NCBI GenBank assembly: GCA_036226585.1 | Contig: CP108997.1 | Coordinates: 1,488,001 to 1,552,000, forward strand | Origin: Streptomyces sp. NBC_00708 | GTDB lineage: Bacteria; Actinomycetota; Actinomycetes; Streptomycetales; Streptomycetaceae | Direction: 5' to 3' | DNA: 64,000 nt | Shown: positions 8,227-16,252 of the stretch, piece after piece | How the letters are laid out: the number at the start of each line of letters is the position of its first letter | How positions within the stretch are numbered: the first letter of the stretch is position 1 | Notes under the pieces: generated by a model | Database searches by the model: none | What the model was told of the DNA's origin: nothing | Seen by the model: the letters and a program-made list of their open reading frames with translations, nothing else | Translations under genes and position numbers: made by a program

Positions 8227-8951
8227 AGGACGAGGAGCTGGCCGGGCGGCTGCGGGAGGCCGCCGAGGCCCACCGCCCCGACCGGGCACGGATGCTGGCC
8301 CGCGTCGAGCGCGGGATGGCCGGTGACCCCGCGGCCGGGGCCGTACGCCCGCCGCGCGCCGTGCGCCCCTGGCTGCGGGTGGCCGGGGCGACGGTCGCGG
8401 TCTGCGGGGTACTGGCGGCCGGTGCGTTGGCCGTCACCTCGGCGGGCGACGACGGCACGGGACGCGGCGGGCAGGTGGCCGCGGCGCCCCCCTCCCGGCC
8501 CGCGTCCCCCTCCCCCACCGCGAAGGGGCCGGCGGGCCTCGTCGGACTGCGGCCCGAGGACGGGCCGCTGTGGACGGGCGGGGTGGTCGACCCGCACAGC
8601 AACGCGTACTGGGCGCAGGGCAATGTGACGCTGCGGACGACCGAGCCGCTGTCCTCGCTCACCGTGGAGCTGCGGGTCGCCGAGACCGGCGGCGTGAACA
8701 GCACCGGCTCCTGGCACTCGCTGCCCGAACCGGACTTCACCGTGTCGGTGAACGAGAGCGGCGGTTATCTGGTCTACCGGTGGACGCTGCGCCCCGGGCG
8801 GACCGTGCCGGCCGGCACGCACACGTTCGCCGGGCAGTACAACCACGCGGAGGGCGAGCGGGACGCCACCGGCGACTACGTGATGGCGCACGCCGTCCGC
8901 GAGTCGGGCCGCGAGGCGGCGGTGGGCGACCGCTTCGGGCGGTCCCGCTGA
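8223..8951 (+). CDS. Single-pass membrane protein coupled to the sigma factor (possible anti-sigma factor)
   Basis: Product of 242 residues with a charged cytosolic N-terminus (about 1-55, rich in Glu, Arg and Ala), one transmembrane helix (about 57-80, WLRVAGATVAVCGVLAAGALAV), a Pro/Ser linker, and an outer domain of about 140 residues with beta-rich stretches such as TEPLSSLTVELRVAETGG and GGYLVYRWTL. No HxxxCxxC zinc motif of ZAS anti-sigma factors is present. GTGA overlap with the sigma gene supports coupled translation and a regulatory partnership, as in many ECF loci. The outer domain resembles no family I can name, so the anti-sigma role is inference from topology and position. Confidence 0.7.
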   Translation: MKDEELAGRLREAAEAHRPDRARMLARVERGMAGDPAAGAVRPPRAVRPWLRVAGATVAVCGVLAAGALAVTSAGDDGTGRGGQVAAAPPSRPASPSPTAKGPAGLVGLRPEDGPLWTGGVVDPHSNAYWAQGNVTLRTTEPLSSLTVELRVAETGGVNSTGSWHSLPEPDFTVSVNESGGYLVYRWTLRPGRTVPAGTHTFAGQYNHAEGERDATGDYVMAHAVRESGREAAVGDRFGRSR

Positions 8952-8958
8952 CAGGCCC

Positions 8959-10050
8959 CTAGGGCCTCCAGTCGCCGAACCACGCGGCCGGGGTGTGCTC
9001 CCGCGCCTCGGCCCGGGTGAGCTGCGGCCGGTTGGCCGGGACGGTGACGCGGGCACCGGGGCCCGTGTTGCGGTACTCCGCGAAGCGCTGCTCCTGCCAG
9101 GGGAAACCGGCCGACATCGTGCCGTACGGCTCGTCGGTGTCGATGCCCGCGCCCAGGTGGCTGTCGCGCACGGTCAGCATCGGGTGCGCGGTGAGGTCGG
9201 AGGACGGCACCCAGGGGCGGGCCAGTTTGAAGTACCCGTCGGGGGCGGTGCTCGTGACCCGGGAGCGCAGGACCAGGAAGCCGTGCGGGCCGGCGCCGGC
9301 GGTGCTGGGCGCGAAGACGAAGCCGTAGGGCGCGGCGGTCAGGTCGGTGCGGGTCAGGGTGCGGAAGTGGCAGCGGTCCAGGACCGCCGAGGCGCGGCCG
9401 AAGACGAAGTCGACGTCCCCCTCCATGTAGCAGTCGCGGTAGTACTGCCGGGCGAAGTCGGTGAGGGAGGCGGAGTCGGCGTACAGCGTGTCCTGGTGGC
9501 CGAGGAAGCGGCAGCCCACGAACGCCGAGCGGTCGCCGGTCACCTTGAGGGCGACGGCCTGGGTGCCGGTGTAGTCCGGGTGGTCGGCGCGCAGCCAGTC
9601 GTTGGCAAAGGTCAGGTGCCGGGCGGTGAGTCCGGCGGGCCGGGCGGTGACGGTGGCGGACCCGCTGGTGCCGTAGGTGCCCGAACCGTCGGGGCGCGGG
9701 GTGCCGTTGGCGTTGTCGTACACGATCACCGTGTCGCGCGGGTCGCCGCTCGCGCCGATGAGGGTGAGGCCGGTCCGGTCGGCCGGGATGTCGACGGTCT
9801 CCCGGTAGGTGCCGGGGGCGATGACCAGGGTGCGGCCGGTGCCGGTGGCTGCGTCGACGGCGGCCTGGACGGTGGTGTGGTCGCCGCGCCCGCGCGCGTC
9901 GACGTACAGGGTCGCGCGGTCGGGGCGGCGGGCGGGCGAGCCGTGGCGGCCGAAGGGGCGGCCGTGGGCGAGGGCGGGCGGGGCGGCGGCGAGGGCGAGG
10001 GCGGTGGTGGAGCCGGCGAGGAGGGCCAGGGCGGCGCGTCGGGTGGGCAT
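8959..10050 (-). CDS. Secreted pectinesterase (carbohydrate esterase family 8)
   Basis: Removes methyl esters from polygalacturonate outside the cell, exposing pectin to the lyase encoded upstream. The 363-residue product has an N-terminal export signal (TRRAALALLAGSTTALALAAAPPALA, twin-arginine-like) and the CE8 beta-helix motifs in order: TVQAAVDAA, GTYRE, TQAVALKV, GHQDTLYA, the catalytic DFVFGRA and LARPW. The family's usual GQAVAL is TQAVAL here. A strong hairpin (10081-10115) separates it from the pectate lyase upstream, so it may be expressed by readthrough or from its own promoter. It converges on the 8223-8951 gene with 7 bp between stop codons; a small AGGCCC-CTA-GGGCCT inverted repeat spans the junction (8953-8967). 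Confidence 0.93.
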   Translation of the reverse strand: MPTRRAALALLAGSTTALALAAAPPALAHGRPFGRHGSPARRPDRATLYVDARGRGDHTTVQAAVDAATGTGRTLVIAPGTYRETVDIPADRTGLTLIGASGDPRDTVIVYDNANGTPRPDGSGTYGTSGSATVTARPAGLTARHLTFANDWLRADHPDYTGTQAVALKVTGDRSAFVGCRFLGHQDTLYADSASLTDFARQYYRDCYMEGDVDFVFGRASAVLDRCHFRTLTRTDLTAAPYGFVFAPSTAGAGPHGFLVLRSRVTSTAPDGYFKLARPWVPSSDLTAHPMLTVRDSHLGAGIDTDEPYGTMSAGFPWQEQRFAEYRNTGPGARVTVPANRPQLTRAEAREHTPAAWFGDWRP

Positions 10051-10080
10051 GGGGTGCTCCAGCTTTCCGTGCGGGGGCGG

Positions 10081-10115
10081 CCCTCCGCCGGCGCCCGCGC
10101 GGCGCCGGCGGAGGG
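10081..10115 (-). terminator. Hairpin terminator after pectate lyase
   Basis: Perfect 15-bp GC-rich inverted repeat (10081-10095 with 10101-10115) with a 5-nt loop, starting 11 nt past the pectate lyase stop. There is no U-tract, as is usual for streptomycete terminators. Confidence 0.7.
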
Positions 10116-10125
10116 AGGGGGAGGA

Positions 10126-11484
10126 TCAGGCGCCGGGCAGCCGGCCCGCGCCCGCGCCGAGGCCGACGACGAGGGGCACGAGCAGCGGGTGGTCGACGCG
10201 GTTGCGCAGGGCCGGGGTCCAGCCGGCGTCCGTGGTCAGCTGCTCCTCGGGGACGCCCGCGTTGTGGACGGCGATCAGGTCGGTGCGGCGGCCGTTGACC
10301 CAGTTGTCGTCGGCCGTGAGCGAGGACTCGGACCACTTCTTGAGGATCTTCGCCTTGTCGAACTCGCCGCTCAGCGTGAACGCGTTGTGCTCGGCGACGA
10401 GGTGCGATTCGGCGCCGATGCCGTAGGAGTAGCCGTAGACGCTGCCCTTAGTGGCGACGAAGTGGTTGTTGTACGAGTCGACCTGGCCGAAGCGGACGCG
10501 GGGCGCGCGCTCGTTGACGTCCTTGAAGAGGTTGTGGTGCAGGGTGACGCGGAGCCTGCCCCGGTCGGTGTCCCCGGCCTTGTCGCTGTTGCCGAGGAGC
10601 ATGGTCTTGTCGTGGTCCTTGAGGACGTTCCAGGAGGCGGTGACCAGGTCGGCGCCCTTGACGATGTCGAAGAGCCCGTCGTGCTGCTGGTACAGCTCGT
10701 CGAAGTAGCGGGGCTGGGCGGCGTCCGGGCGGTCCCCGTCGCTGAAGGTGTTGTGGTCGACCCAGACGTGGTCGGAGCCGTAGACGACGAGGTTGTCGTA
10801 CTCGGAGTTCCAGTGGCCGGTGTCGCCGTCGGTCGGGTCCCACTGGGGGAAGCAGTCGTAGGTGTCCTCGAAGGAGATGTTGCGGACGATGACGTTGGAG
10901 ACGTTCTGGATCTGGATCGAGGCGCCGATGACCGTGGCGTCCTTGCCGGCGCCGATCAGCGTGGTGTTGGACGGGACGTAGACGTTGACGGCGGCCTTCT
11001 GGAGCTTGGCGGAGGCGAGCCGGGCGTCCTCCAGCGGCCCGGAGGGGACCTCCTCGCGGCCCCAGACGGCGGGGTCGTAGGCGGCGAGGTACTTGTCCAG
11101 GGTGTAGCCGTCGGTCTGGTACGCCTCGCAGTCGATCGGGTCGCCGGCGGCGTCGGCGTTGCCGTGGACGGTGCCGGCGATGCGGACGATCTTCGGCGCG
11201 TCGCCCGCGTCCTCGAAGGCGGCGATGAGTTCGGCGCGGTTGTGCACGGTGTAGACGTGGTCGGGCGTGGCGTCGGCGCCGCCGGTGGTGGAGCCCTCGG
11301 CGGAGGCCCAGCCGTCGCCCTTCGCGAGGACGGCGCGCTCGGCGCCCTTCGTGCCGTGCGGCTGCGGGGACGCCTGGGCGGGGACGCTCAGCGCGAGGGC
11401 CAGCGAGGCGCAGCCCATGGCGACGGCGATGGCGCGGGCGTGGGTTCTGCGGGTGGCAGCACGTGCGGGAATGTGCGTGGGCAT
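10126..11484 (-). CDS. Secreted pectate lyase (polysaccharide lyase family 1)
   Basis: Cleaves de-esterified polygalacturonate by beta-elimination outside the cell. The 452-residue product has a Sec signal peptide (about residues 1-38, with a hydrophobic GCASLALALSVPAQA core) and a PL1 right-handed beta-helix. Motifs include NVIVRNISFEDTYDCFPQWDPTDGD, the calcium/active-site strand DHVWVDHNTFSDGD, KTMLLGNSD, and HHNLFKDVNERAPRVRFG carrying the catalytic Arg. The ATG at 11484 is preceded by GAGGATTTGTC. The rhamnogalacturonan acetylesterase lies 62 bp upstream on the same strand and the pectinesterase downstream, so all three are pectin backbone enzymes. Confidence 0.95.
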   Translation of the reverse strand: MPTHIPARAATRRTHARAIAVAMGCASLALALSVPAQASPQPHGTKGAERAVLAKGDGWASAEGSTTGGADATPDHVYTVHNRAELIAAFEDAGDAPKIVRIAGTVHGNADAAGDPIDCEAYQTDGYTLDKYLAAYDPAVWGREEVPSGPLEDARLASAKLQKAAVNVYVPSNTTLIGAGKDATVIGASIQIQNVSNVIVRNISFEDTYDCFPQWDPTDGDTGHWNSEYDNLVVYGSDHVWVDHNTFSDGDRPDAAQPRYFDELYQQHDGLFDIVKGADLVTASWNVLKDHDKTMLLGNSDKAGDTDRGRLRVTLHHNLFKDVNERAPRVRFGQVDSYNNHFVATKGSVYGYSYGIGAESHLVAEHNAFTLSGEFDKAKILKKWSESSLTADDNWVNGRRTDLIAVHNAGVPEEQLTTDAGWTPALRNRVDHPLLVPLVVGLGAGAGRLPGA

Positions 11485-11546
11485 GACAAATCCTCGGTTC
11501 TGGTGCGGGACCGGTGGAAGGGGAAGGAAGGGGGGTGGCGCGAGCG

Positions 11547-12365
11547 TCAGGCGGCCTGCGGCCAGCTGATCCACGCCTCGGGTACGCGGGCGCCGAGGCG
11601 GCGCAGTTCGTACGGGGCGAGCACCCGCGCGTCGAGCAGGGCGCGGGCCGTCATCCGGGCCACCTCGATGGCGCCGGCGGGCCGGAAGTGGGTGTTGTCC
11701 TGGCGCCCGTCGGGGTAGTTGGGGGACTCCCCGGGCGCCAGCCAGTTGAAGTACGCCTCGGTCCCGTCGGGGCCGAGTTCCTGCCAGCGGGCGAGGGTGC
11801 GGGCCTGCAGATCGAGCAGGGGGACCCGTTCCTCGGCTGCCAGGGCGCGCATGGCGGCCGGGTAGTCGCCGTGGGTGGGCCTGGCGGTGCCGTCGTCGGC
11901 GAATCTGCGGCGCTCGACCGGGGTGATCAGCACGGGCCGGGCGCGCCGGGCGCGGGCCGCCTCGATGTACTGCCGCAGACAGTCCTGGTAGGTGGTGTAC
12001 GGGTCGGTGCCGCGGGCCGGGTCCTCGGTCTTCTCGTCGTTGTGCCCGAACTGGATGAGCAGGAGGTCACCGGCGCGGACCCCCGGCAGGAGGGCGGCGA
12101 GCAGTCCCTCGTCGATGAAGCTCTTGGAACTGCGGCCGTTCATGGCGTGGTTGGCGACGGCGAGGCCGGGACCGAGGAAGAACGGCAGGGCCATGCCCCA
12201 GCCGGTCTCGGGTGCGGCGTCGGCGTACTTCCGGGCGGCCGTCGAGTCGCCCGCGAGGTGCACGGTGCGGGTCCGGCGGGCGCCGTGCGCCCCGGCGGGG
12301 GTGGCGGCGAGGGCGAGGGGCAGCGCGGCGAGGGCGGCCGCGGTCTGCCGGCGGGTGAGTGACAC
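11547..12365 (-). CDS. Rhamnogalacturonan acetylesterase-like SGNH hydrolase, secreted
   Basis: Predicted to remove acetyl groups from the rhamnogalacturonan I backbone. In 272 residues there is a signal sequence with twin arginines (LTRRQTAAALAALPLALAATPAGA) followed by SGNH blocks: nucleophile motif GDS at 39-41 (LAGDSTAA), NHAMNGRSSKSF, FGHNDEK (block III) and DNTHFRPAGA with the catalytic Asp/His (block V). This arrangement is characteristic of family CE12. The GTG at 12365 is chosen because the signal peptide begins there; GAGG lies 11 nt upstream. It is downstream of the binding-protein gene and its hairpin, in a run with the pectate lyase. Confidence 0.9.
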   Translation of the reverse strand: MSLTRRQTAAALAALPLALAATPAGAHGARRTRTVHLAGDSTAARKYADAAPETGWGMALPFFLGPGLAVANHAMNGRSSKSFIDEGLLAALLPGVRAGDLLLIQFGHNDEKTEDPARGTDPYTTYQDCLRQYIEAARARRARPVLITPVERRRFADDGTARPTHGDYPAAMRALAAEERVPLLDLQARTLARWQELGPDGTEAYFNWLAPGESPNYPDGRQDNTHFRPAGAIEVARMTARALLDARVLAPYELRRLGARVPEAWISWPQAA

Positions 12366-12449
12366 GGGTGGTACTGCCTCTCTCTCGGGTGCGTACGCAG
12401 GAGGGCAGGGGCGGTGGGGCGGGGCGGGCCGTCCGCACGACGGAGCCCG

Positions 12450-12470
12450 CCGCCGGCCCCGCGCCGGCGG
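12450..12470 (-). terminator. Hairpin after the sugar-binding protein gene
   Basis: CCGCCGGC (12450-12457), loop CCCGC, GCCGGCGG (12463-12470), beginning 8 nt after the binding-protein stop. It probably ends the importer operon or attenuates readthrough into the acetylesterase. Confidence 0.55.
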
Positions 12471-12478
12471 GAGCCGGA

Positions 12479-13813
12479 TCAGCCGTTGCCGATCTCCTTC
12501 CACTCCTTCTGGGCCTTGTTCAGCTCGTCGGCCATCTTGTCCAGGAAGTCCTTGGCCGTGGTCTTGCCGAGCAGCAGCTTCTGGAACTCGGGCTCGTTGT
12601 CGGCCTTGCTGATGTTGTTCCAGTCGGGCAGGTAGTACGGCAGCTGCACGATCTTGGTGGAGCCGTCGGTGAGGGCCTTCGCGGCCAGCTCGGTCGGCGC
12701 CGCCTCACTGATCCACGGGTCCTTGGCGGCCTCGGTGTTGGCCGGGATGGCGCCCGCGGACTCGTTCCACTTGCTGTTGGCCTCGTGCGAGGCGGCGAAC
12801 TCGATGAACTTCCAGGCGGCCGTCTTGTTCTTGCTCGCCCGGAAGAGGCCGAGGCCGTCGACCGGGTTGGAGACCTGGACGCGGGTGCCGCCGTCACCGA
12901 TGGGGTTGGGCACGCCGGCGAACTTGTCCTTGCCGAGGGCCTTCAGGTGGTCCTGGTAGGAGCCGAGGTTGTGGCTCAGCATGCCGATGGTGCCGGTGTC
13001 GAACTGGGCGACCATCTTGGTGAAGTCGTTGTTGACGTCGGCGGAGGGCGTCGTCTTCTTGTAGAGCGCGGCGTACTTCTCCAGCGCAGCCACGTTCCTG
13101 GGGTCGTTGAGGGTGGTCCTGTCGCCGTTCCAGAACTCCGTGATGCCCGACTGTCCGTAGGCCGCGTCGATGGCCTGGGCGATGGAGCCGGCGCCGCCGC
13201 GGATCGTGTAGCCGAACTTGTTGTGCTTCGCGTCCGTCAGCTTCTCGGCCGCCTCGTAGAACTTCGCCCAGGTGGTGGGCGCTTCGAGGCCCGCCGCCTC
13301 GAACAGGTCGGTGCGGTACCAGAGGGCGCCGTTGTTCGCGGAGGTCGGCACGGTGTACATGTCGTCGCCCCGGCCGGCGGCGTCCTTGACGCTCTCGACC
13401 ATGCCCTCGACGAGCTTGCCGTTCAGGGCCGAGTCCTTGATCCGGTCGTTCAGCGGCTCCAGGGCTTCCTGGGAGACCATGTTGGCCAGGTAGGCGGTGC
13501 CGACGCCGCCCACATCGGGCAGTCCGCCGCCCGCGATGGCCGTGTCGTACTTGGACTGCACGTCGGCGATCGGGATCGGCACGTACTTCACCTCGATGTC
13601 CGGGTACTTCTTCTCGAAGTCCTGGATGATCTCCTTCCAGACGGCGGTGCGCGGGCCGCCGTTGTTGTCCCAGAAGGTGATCTCGCCCTTGCCGCTGCCC
13701 TCGTTCCCGCTGCCGCTGCCGTCGTCCCCGCACGCGGTCGCGGTCAGGGCGAGCACCGTCGCGAGGGAGACGGCGGCCGTGGCGCGCCCCCGCTGCGTCT
13801 TCGAGATGTTCAT
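12479..13813 (-). CDS. Sugar ABC transporter substrate-binding lipoprotein (family 1)
   Basis: Extracytoplasmic sugar receptor for the importer whose permeases are encoded at 17436-19279. The 444-residue product has a lipoprotein signal ending at Cys28 (LALTATACGD), then the solute-binding fold with GEITFWDNNGG, EKKYPDIEVKYVPI, YTVPTSANNGALWYRTDLFEAAGLEAP and a C-terminal ELNKAQKEWKEIG. No ATPase gene is present; streptomycete importers of this class commonly share the MsiK ATPase encoded elsewhere. The ligand is unknown. Genomic context favours an oligosaccharide released from pectin or arabinan. It is separated from the GH43 gene by 73 bp on the same strand. Confidence 0.93.
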   Translation of the reverse strand: MNISKTQRGRATAAVSLATVLALTATACGDDGSGSGNEGSGKGEITFWDNNGGPRTAVWKEIIQDFEKKYPDIEVKYVPIPIADVQSKYDTAIAGGGLPDVGGVGTAYLANMVSQEALEPLNDRIKDSALNGKLVEGMVESVKDAAGRGDDMYTVPTSANNGALWYRTDLFEAAGLEAPTTWAKFYEAAEKLTDAKHNKFGYTIRGGAGSIAQAIDAAYGQSGITEFWNGDRTTLNDPRNVAALEKYAALYKKTTPSADVNNDFTKMVAQFDTGTIGMLSHNLGSYQDHLKALGKDKFAGVPNPIGDGGTRVQVSNPVDGLGLFRASKNKTAAWKFIEFAASHEANSKWNESAGAIPANTEAAKDPWISEAAPTELAAKALTDGSTKIVQLPYYLPDWNNISKADNEPEFQKLLLGKTTAKDFLDKMADELNKAQKEWKEIGNG

Positions 13814-13886
13814 GATCGGCTCTTCTCTCTCGGTTCTCTCGGTTCGTACGCGTGAGTGGGGGGTCGTGCGCCGGACGGTGGTCCGG

Positions 13887-15428
13887 TTACGCGGTGACGT
13901 GAAAGCGGTTGAAGCGGGCGGTCCCGGCCGGGCCCGCCCCGGGCGGCGCGGTGGCGAACAGCCCGAGCAGGGCGCCGACCCAGCGCCACGGGGTGGCGGC
14001 GAAGACCTGCCCGGAGGGCTGGAACCCGGCCCCGTCCCCGGTGTCGGCGAGGAAGCGGCAGCGGGCACCCGGGGCCACCTCGATCCGCAGCCGCGCCGTG
14101 GCGCCGGGCGCCGGCCTGCTGTGCCCGGCGTCGCGCTCGGCGGTGGCGGTCGCCTCGGCGAAGCGGTGCACGAGCCGCACCCCGCCCTCCGCCTGCCGTT
14201 CGAGGCCGGTCCAGGAGTACGCGTCCCCGAGCACGGCGAGCCCCGCCTTCGCCCCGGGCGCCTCGCTCTCCAGGGCGAGTTCGACCTCGGCGGTGAACGT
14301 CTCGGCGGGCAGCCGCTGGACCAGTACGTGGGGCAGGACCCGCAGGTCGTGCGCGTGGTCGGTCGGTACGCAGCTCAGCCGCAGCCCGTCCCCCGCGTGC
14401 TCGACGGTCCAGCCGGGGCGCGGGTTCGCCGTCCACTGCCACTGCCTGCCGTGCCGGCCGCCCGGGAAGCTGTCGTCGCGGGCCGGGGCCTCGACGGGCT
14501 GGGCGGGCAGCGCGGGCTTGCGGTGCGTGGCGACGGGTTCGCCGTCGTCGCCGAGGACCGGCCAGCCGTCGGCGCCCCAGCGCATCGGCTGGAGGTGCAC
14601 CACCCGGCCGTACGCCCCGCGCTCCTGGAAGTGCAGGAACCAGTCCTCGCCGGCCGGGGTGGTCACCCAGGCACCCTGGTGCGGGCCGTTGACACCGGTG
14701 CCGCCCTGGGCGAGGACGACGCGCTCCTCGTACGGGCCGGAGAAGTCGCGGGAGCGGAAGGCGCCCTGCCAGCCCGTCGCGACCCCGCCCGCCGGTGCGA
14801 GGATCCAGAACTCGCCGTCGCGCCGGTGGAGCTTGGGGCCCTCCAGGGTGAACCAGCCGGGGATCGTGTCGGCGTCGATCAGGGTCTTGCCCTCGTCGAG
14901 CAGTTCCCGCCCGTCGGGGCTCATCCGGTGTCCGGTGAGCCGGTTCTTGATGCCGGAGCGGGACTTGGCCCAGGCGTGCACGAGGTACGCCTCGCCGGTC
15001 TCCTCGTCCCACAGCGGGCACGGGTCGATCAGCCCGCGGCCGGCCTTCACCAGGTGGGGCGCGGTCCACGGGCCCCGGATGTCCTCAGCGCTGATCTGCT
15101 GGATGCCGTGGTCGGGGTCGCCCCAGAAGATCCAGAACCGTCCGTCGTGGTGCCGCAGCGACGGCGCCCACACCCCGCAGTCGTGGCGGGGCGCCGCGAA
15201 CTCGGCGGCGGGCTCCAGGCGGTCCAGGGCGTGCCCGGTCAGCGTCCAGTTGACGAGGTCGCGGGAGTGCAGCAGCGGGAGCCCAGGGGCGCGGCCGAAG
15301 CTGGAGGCGGTCAGGTAGAAGTCGTCGCCGACCCGGATCACGTCGGGGTCGGACCAGTCGGCGTTCAGCACCGGGTTGCGGTAGGTGCCGTCGCCGAGGT
15401 CGGCGGTCCAGGGGCGGCGGGCGTTCAC
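13887..15428 (-). CDS. Glycoside hydrolase family 43 (beta-xylosidase/alpha-L-arabinofuranosidase type)
   Basis: No signal peptide, so it should act in the cytosol on imported oligosaccharides. In 513 residues the five-bladed propeller (about 10-310) starts YRNPVLNADWSDPDVIRVGDDFYL, with the catalytic base Asp in SDPDV. Continuing motifs are GVWAPSLRHHDGRFWIFW, the general acid Glu in FTLEGPKLHRRDGEFWI, and GPHQGAWV. A C-terminal beta-sandwich (about 330-510, RFAEATATAERDAGHS, TPWRWVGALLGLFA) is typical of GH43 enzymes with a DUF1349-like C2 domain. The GTG start overlaps the DUF6807 stop (GTGA). GH43 activity cannot be narrowed to xylan, arabinan or galactan from sequence; context favours pectic side chains. 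Confidence 0.9.
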   Translation of the reverse strand: MNARRPWTADLGDGTYRNPVLNADWSDPDVIRVGDDFYLTASSFGRAPGLPLLHSRDLVNWTLTGHALDRLEPAAEFAAPRHDCGVWAPSLRHHDGRFWIFWGDPDHGIQQISAEDIRGPWTAPHLVKAGRGLIDPCPLWDEETGEAYLVHAWAKSRSGIKNRLTGHRMSPDGRELLDEGKTLIDADTIPGWFTLEGPKLHRRDGEFWILAPAGGVATGWQGAFRSRDFSGPYEERVVLAQGGTGVNGPHQGAWVTTPAGEDWFLHFQERGAYGRVVHLQPMRWGADGWPVLGDDGEPVATHRKPALPAQPVEAPARDDSFPGGRHGRQWQWTANPRPGWTVEHAGDGLRLSCVPTDHAHDLRVLPHVLVQRLPAETFTAEVELALESEAPGAKAGLAVLGDAYSWTGLERQAEGGVRLVHRFAEATATAERDAGHSRPAPGATARLRIEVAPGARCRFLADTGDGAGFQPSGQVFAATPWRWVGALLGLFATAPPGAGPAGTARFNRFHVTA

Positions 15429-16252
15429 GCGGTCACCGCCCGGCGGACGAGGGCGGCGGCTCCGGCCCGGTCGAGCCGGCCGTCCGCGACGACGGTGACG
15501 ATCCGGCGGACGACGGTGGCGCCCGCGGGGACGGCCAGCCGTTCGGCGGCGGCGAGGGAGGAGCCGACGCCCGGGTACTCGGCGGTGCGCACGAACCACG
15601 GGTCGCGGCGGGTCTCCCCGGTCGCCCCGGCGAAGACCAGGGACCAGCCGTCGCCGCACAGGGCGATCCAGTCGGCGGCCCGTCCGTGTACCGCCTCCTC
15701 GCCGTCGGCCGTCGCGCTGAACACGGCGGGCGGCGCCTGCTCCTTGGGGGCTCGCCAGAAGAAGCCGCCGTATCCGGCGCCGGGGCGGCCGTTGGTGGCG
15801 GGGCTGCCGATCGACAGGTCCGCCGGGCCCGAGTTGGTGAGCGAGAAGGAGAAGTCCAGCGCCCAGGCGGTCTCCGAGAGCGCGGTGGCGGCCACCGTGC
15901 GGTGTTCGCGCAGCAGTTCGCCGCCGTCGGTCTCCCAGCCGATCTCCTCGACGAAGCCGTCCGGGTCGCACAGCTTCCAGCCCAGGTGGCGCTGGGTGCC
16001 GTGGTTGTCGAGCACGGTGGGCCCCTGGCCCCGGACGTAGGTGCGGCCGCCCCAGAAGTTGTGCCCGGACACGTCCGGGACGGCGACGGAGGCGCCCAGG
16101 TGGTGGAGGTGGTCGGCCGGGCGCTCCTCGGTGACCGGGATGCCCGCGAGGGTGGTGACCGGGTGGAGATAGGGGCGTCCGGCGTCGGCGGAGAGGTAGG
16201 TGTAGCGCCCGACCGGGCGGCCGGCGCAGCTGAGCAGGGCGGTGGCCGTCAT
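15425..16252 (-). CDS. DUF6807 family protein (often labelled PmoA-like)
   Basis: 275 residues without signal peptide. Conserved features include GRPVGRYTYLSADAGRPYLHPVTTLAGIPVTEERPADHLHHLG near the N-terminus, NFWGGRTYVRG, and SPATNGRPGAGYGGFFWRAP near the C-terminal third. The family is annotated in databases as a methane-oxygenase-like protein, but I know of no methane chemistry for it and regard that name as misleading. The His-rich DHLHHLG stretch could bind metal. The gene overlaps the Gfo/Idh dehydrogenase upstream (ATGA) and the GH43 gene downstream (GTGA), so the three proteins are made in a tightly coupled set. A role in modified-sugar processing is inferred. Confidence 0.75.
   Translation of the reverse strand: MTATALLSCAGRPVGRYTYLSADAGRPYLHPVTTLAGIPVTEERPADHLHHLGASVAVPDVSGHNFWGGRTYVRGQGPTVLDNHGTQRHLGWKLCDPDGFVEEIGWETDGGELLREHRTVAATALSETAWALDFSFSLTNSGPADLSIGSPATNGRPGAGYGGFFWRAPKEQAPPAVFSATADGEEAVHGRAADWIALCGDGWSLVFAGATGETRRDPWFVRTAEYPGVGSSLAAAERLAVPAGATVVRRIVTVVADGRLDRAGAAALVRRAVTA

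Noticed and set aside
8995..11718. Open frame of 907 codons on the plus strand
   Set aside because: It runs antisense through pectinesterase and pectate lyase and is Gly/Val-rich without domains.
15425..16252. Particulate methane monooxygenase subunit for the DUF6807 gene
   Set aside because: The protein has no membrane helices and no pmo neighbours; the database label seems historical.
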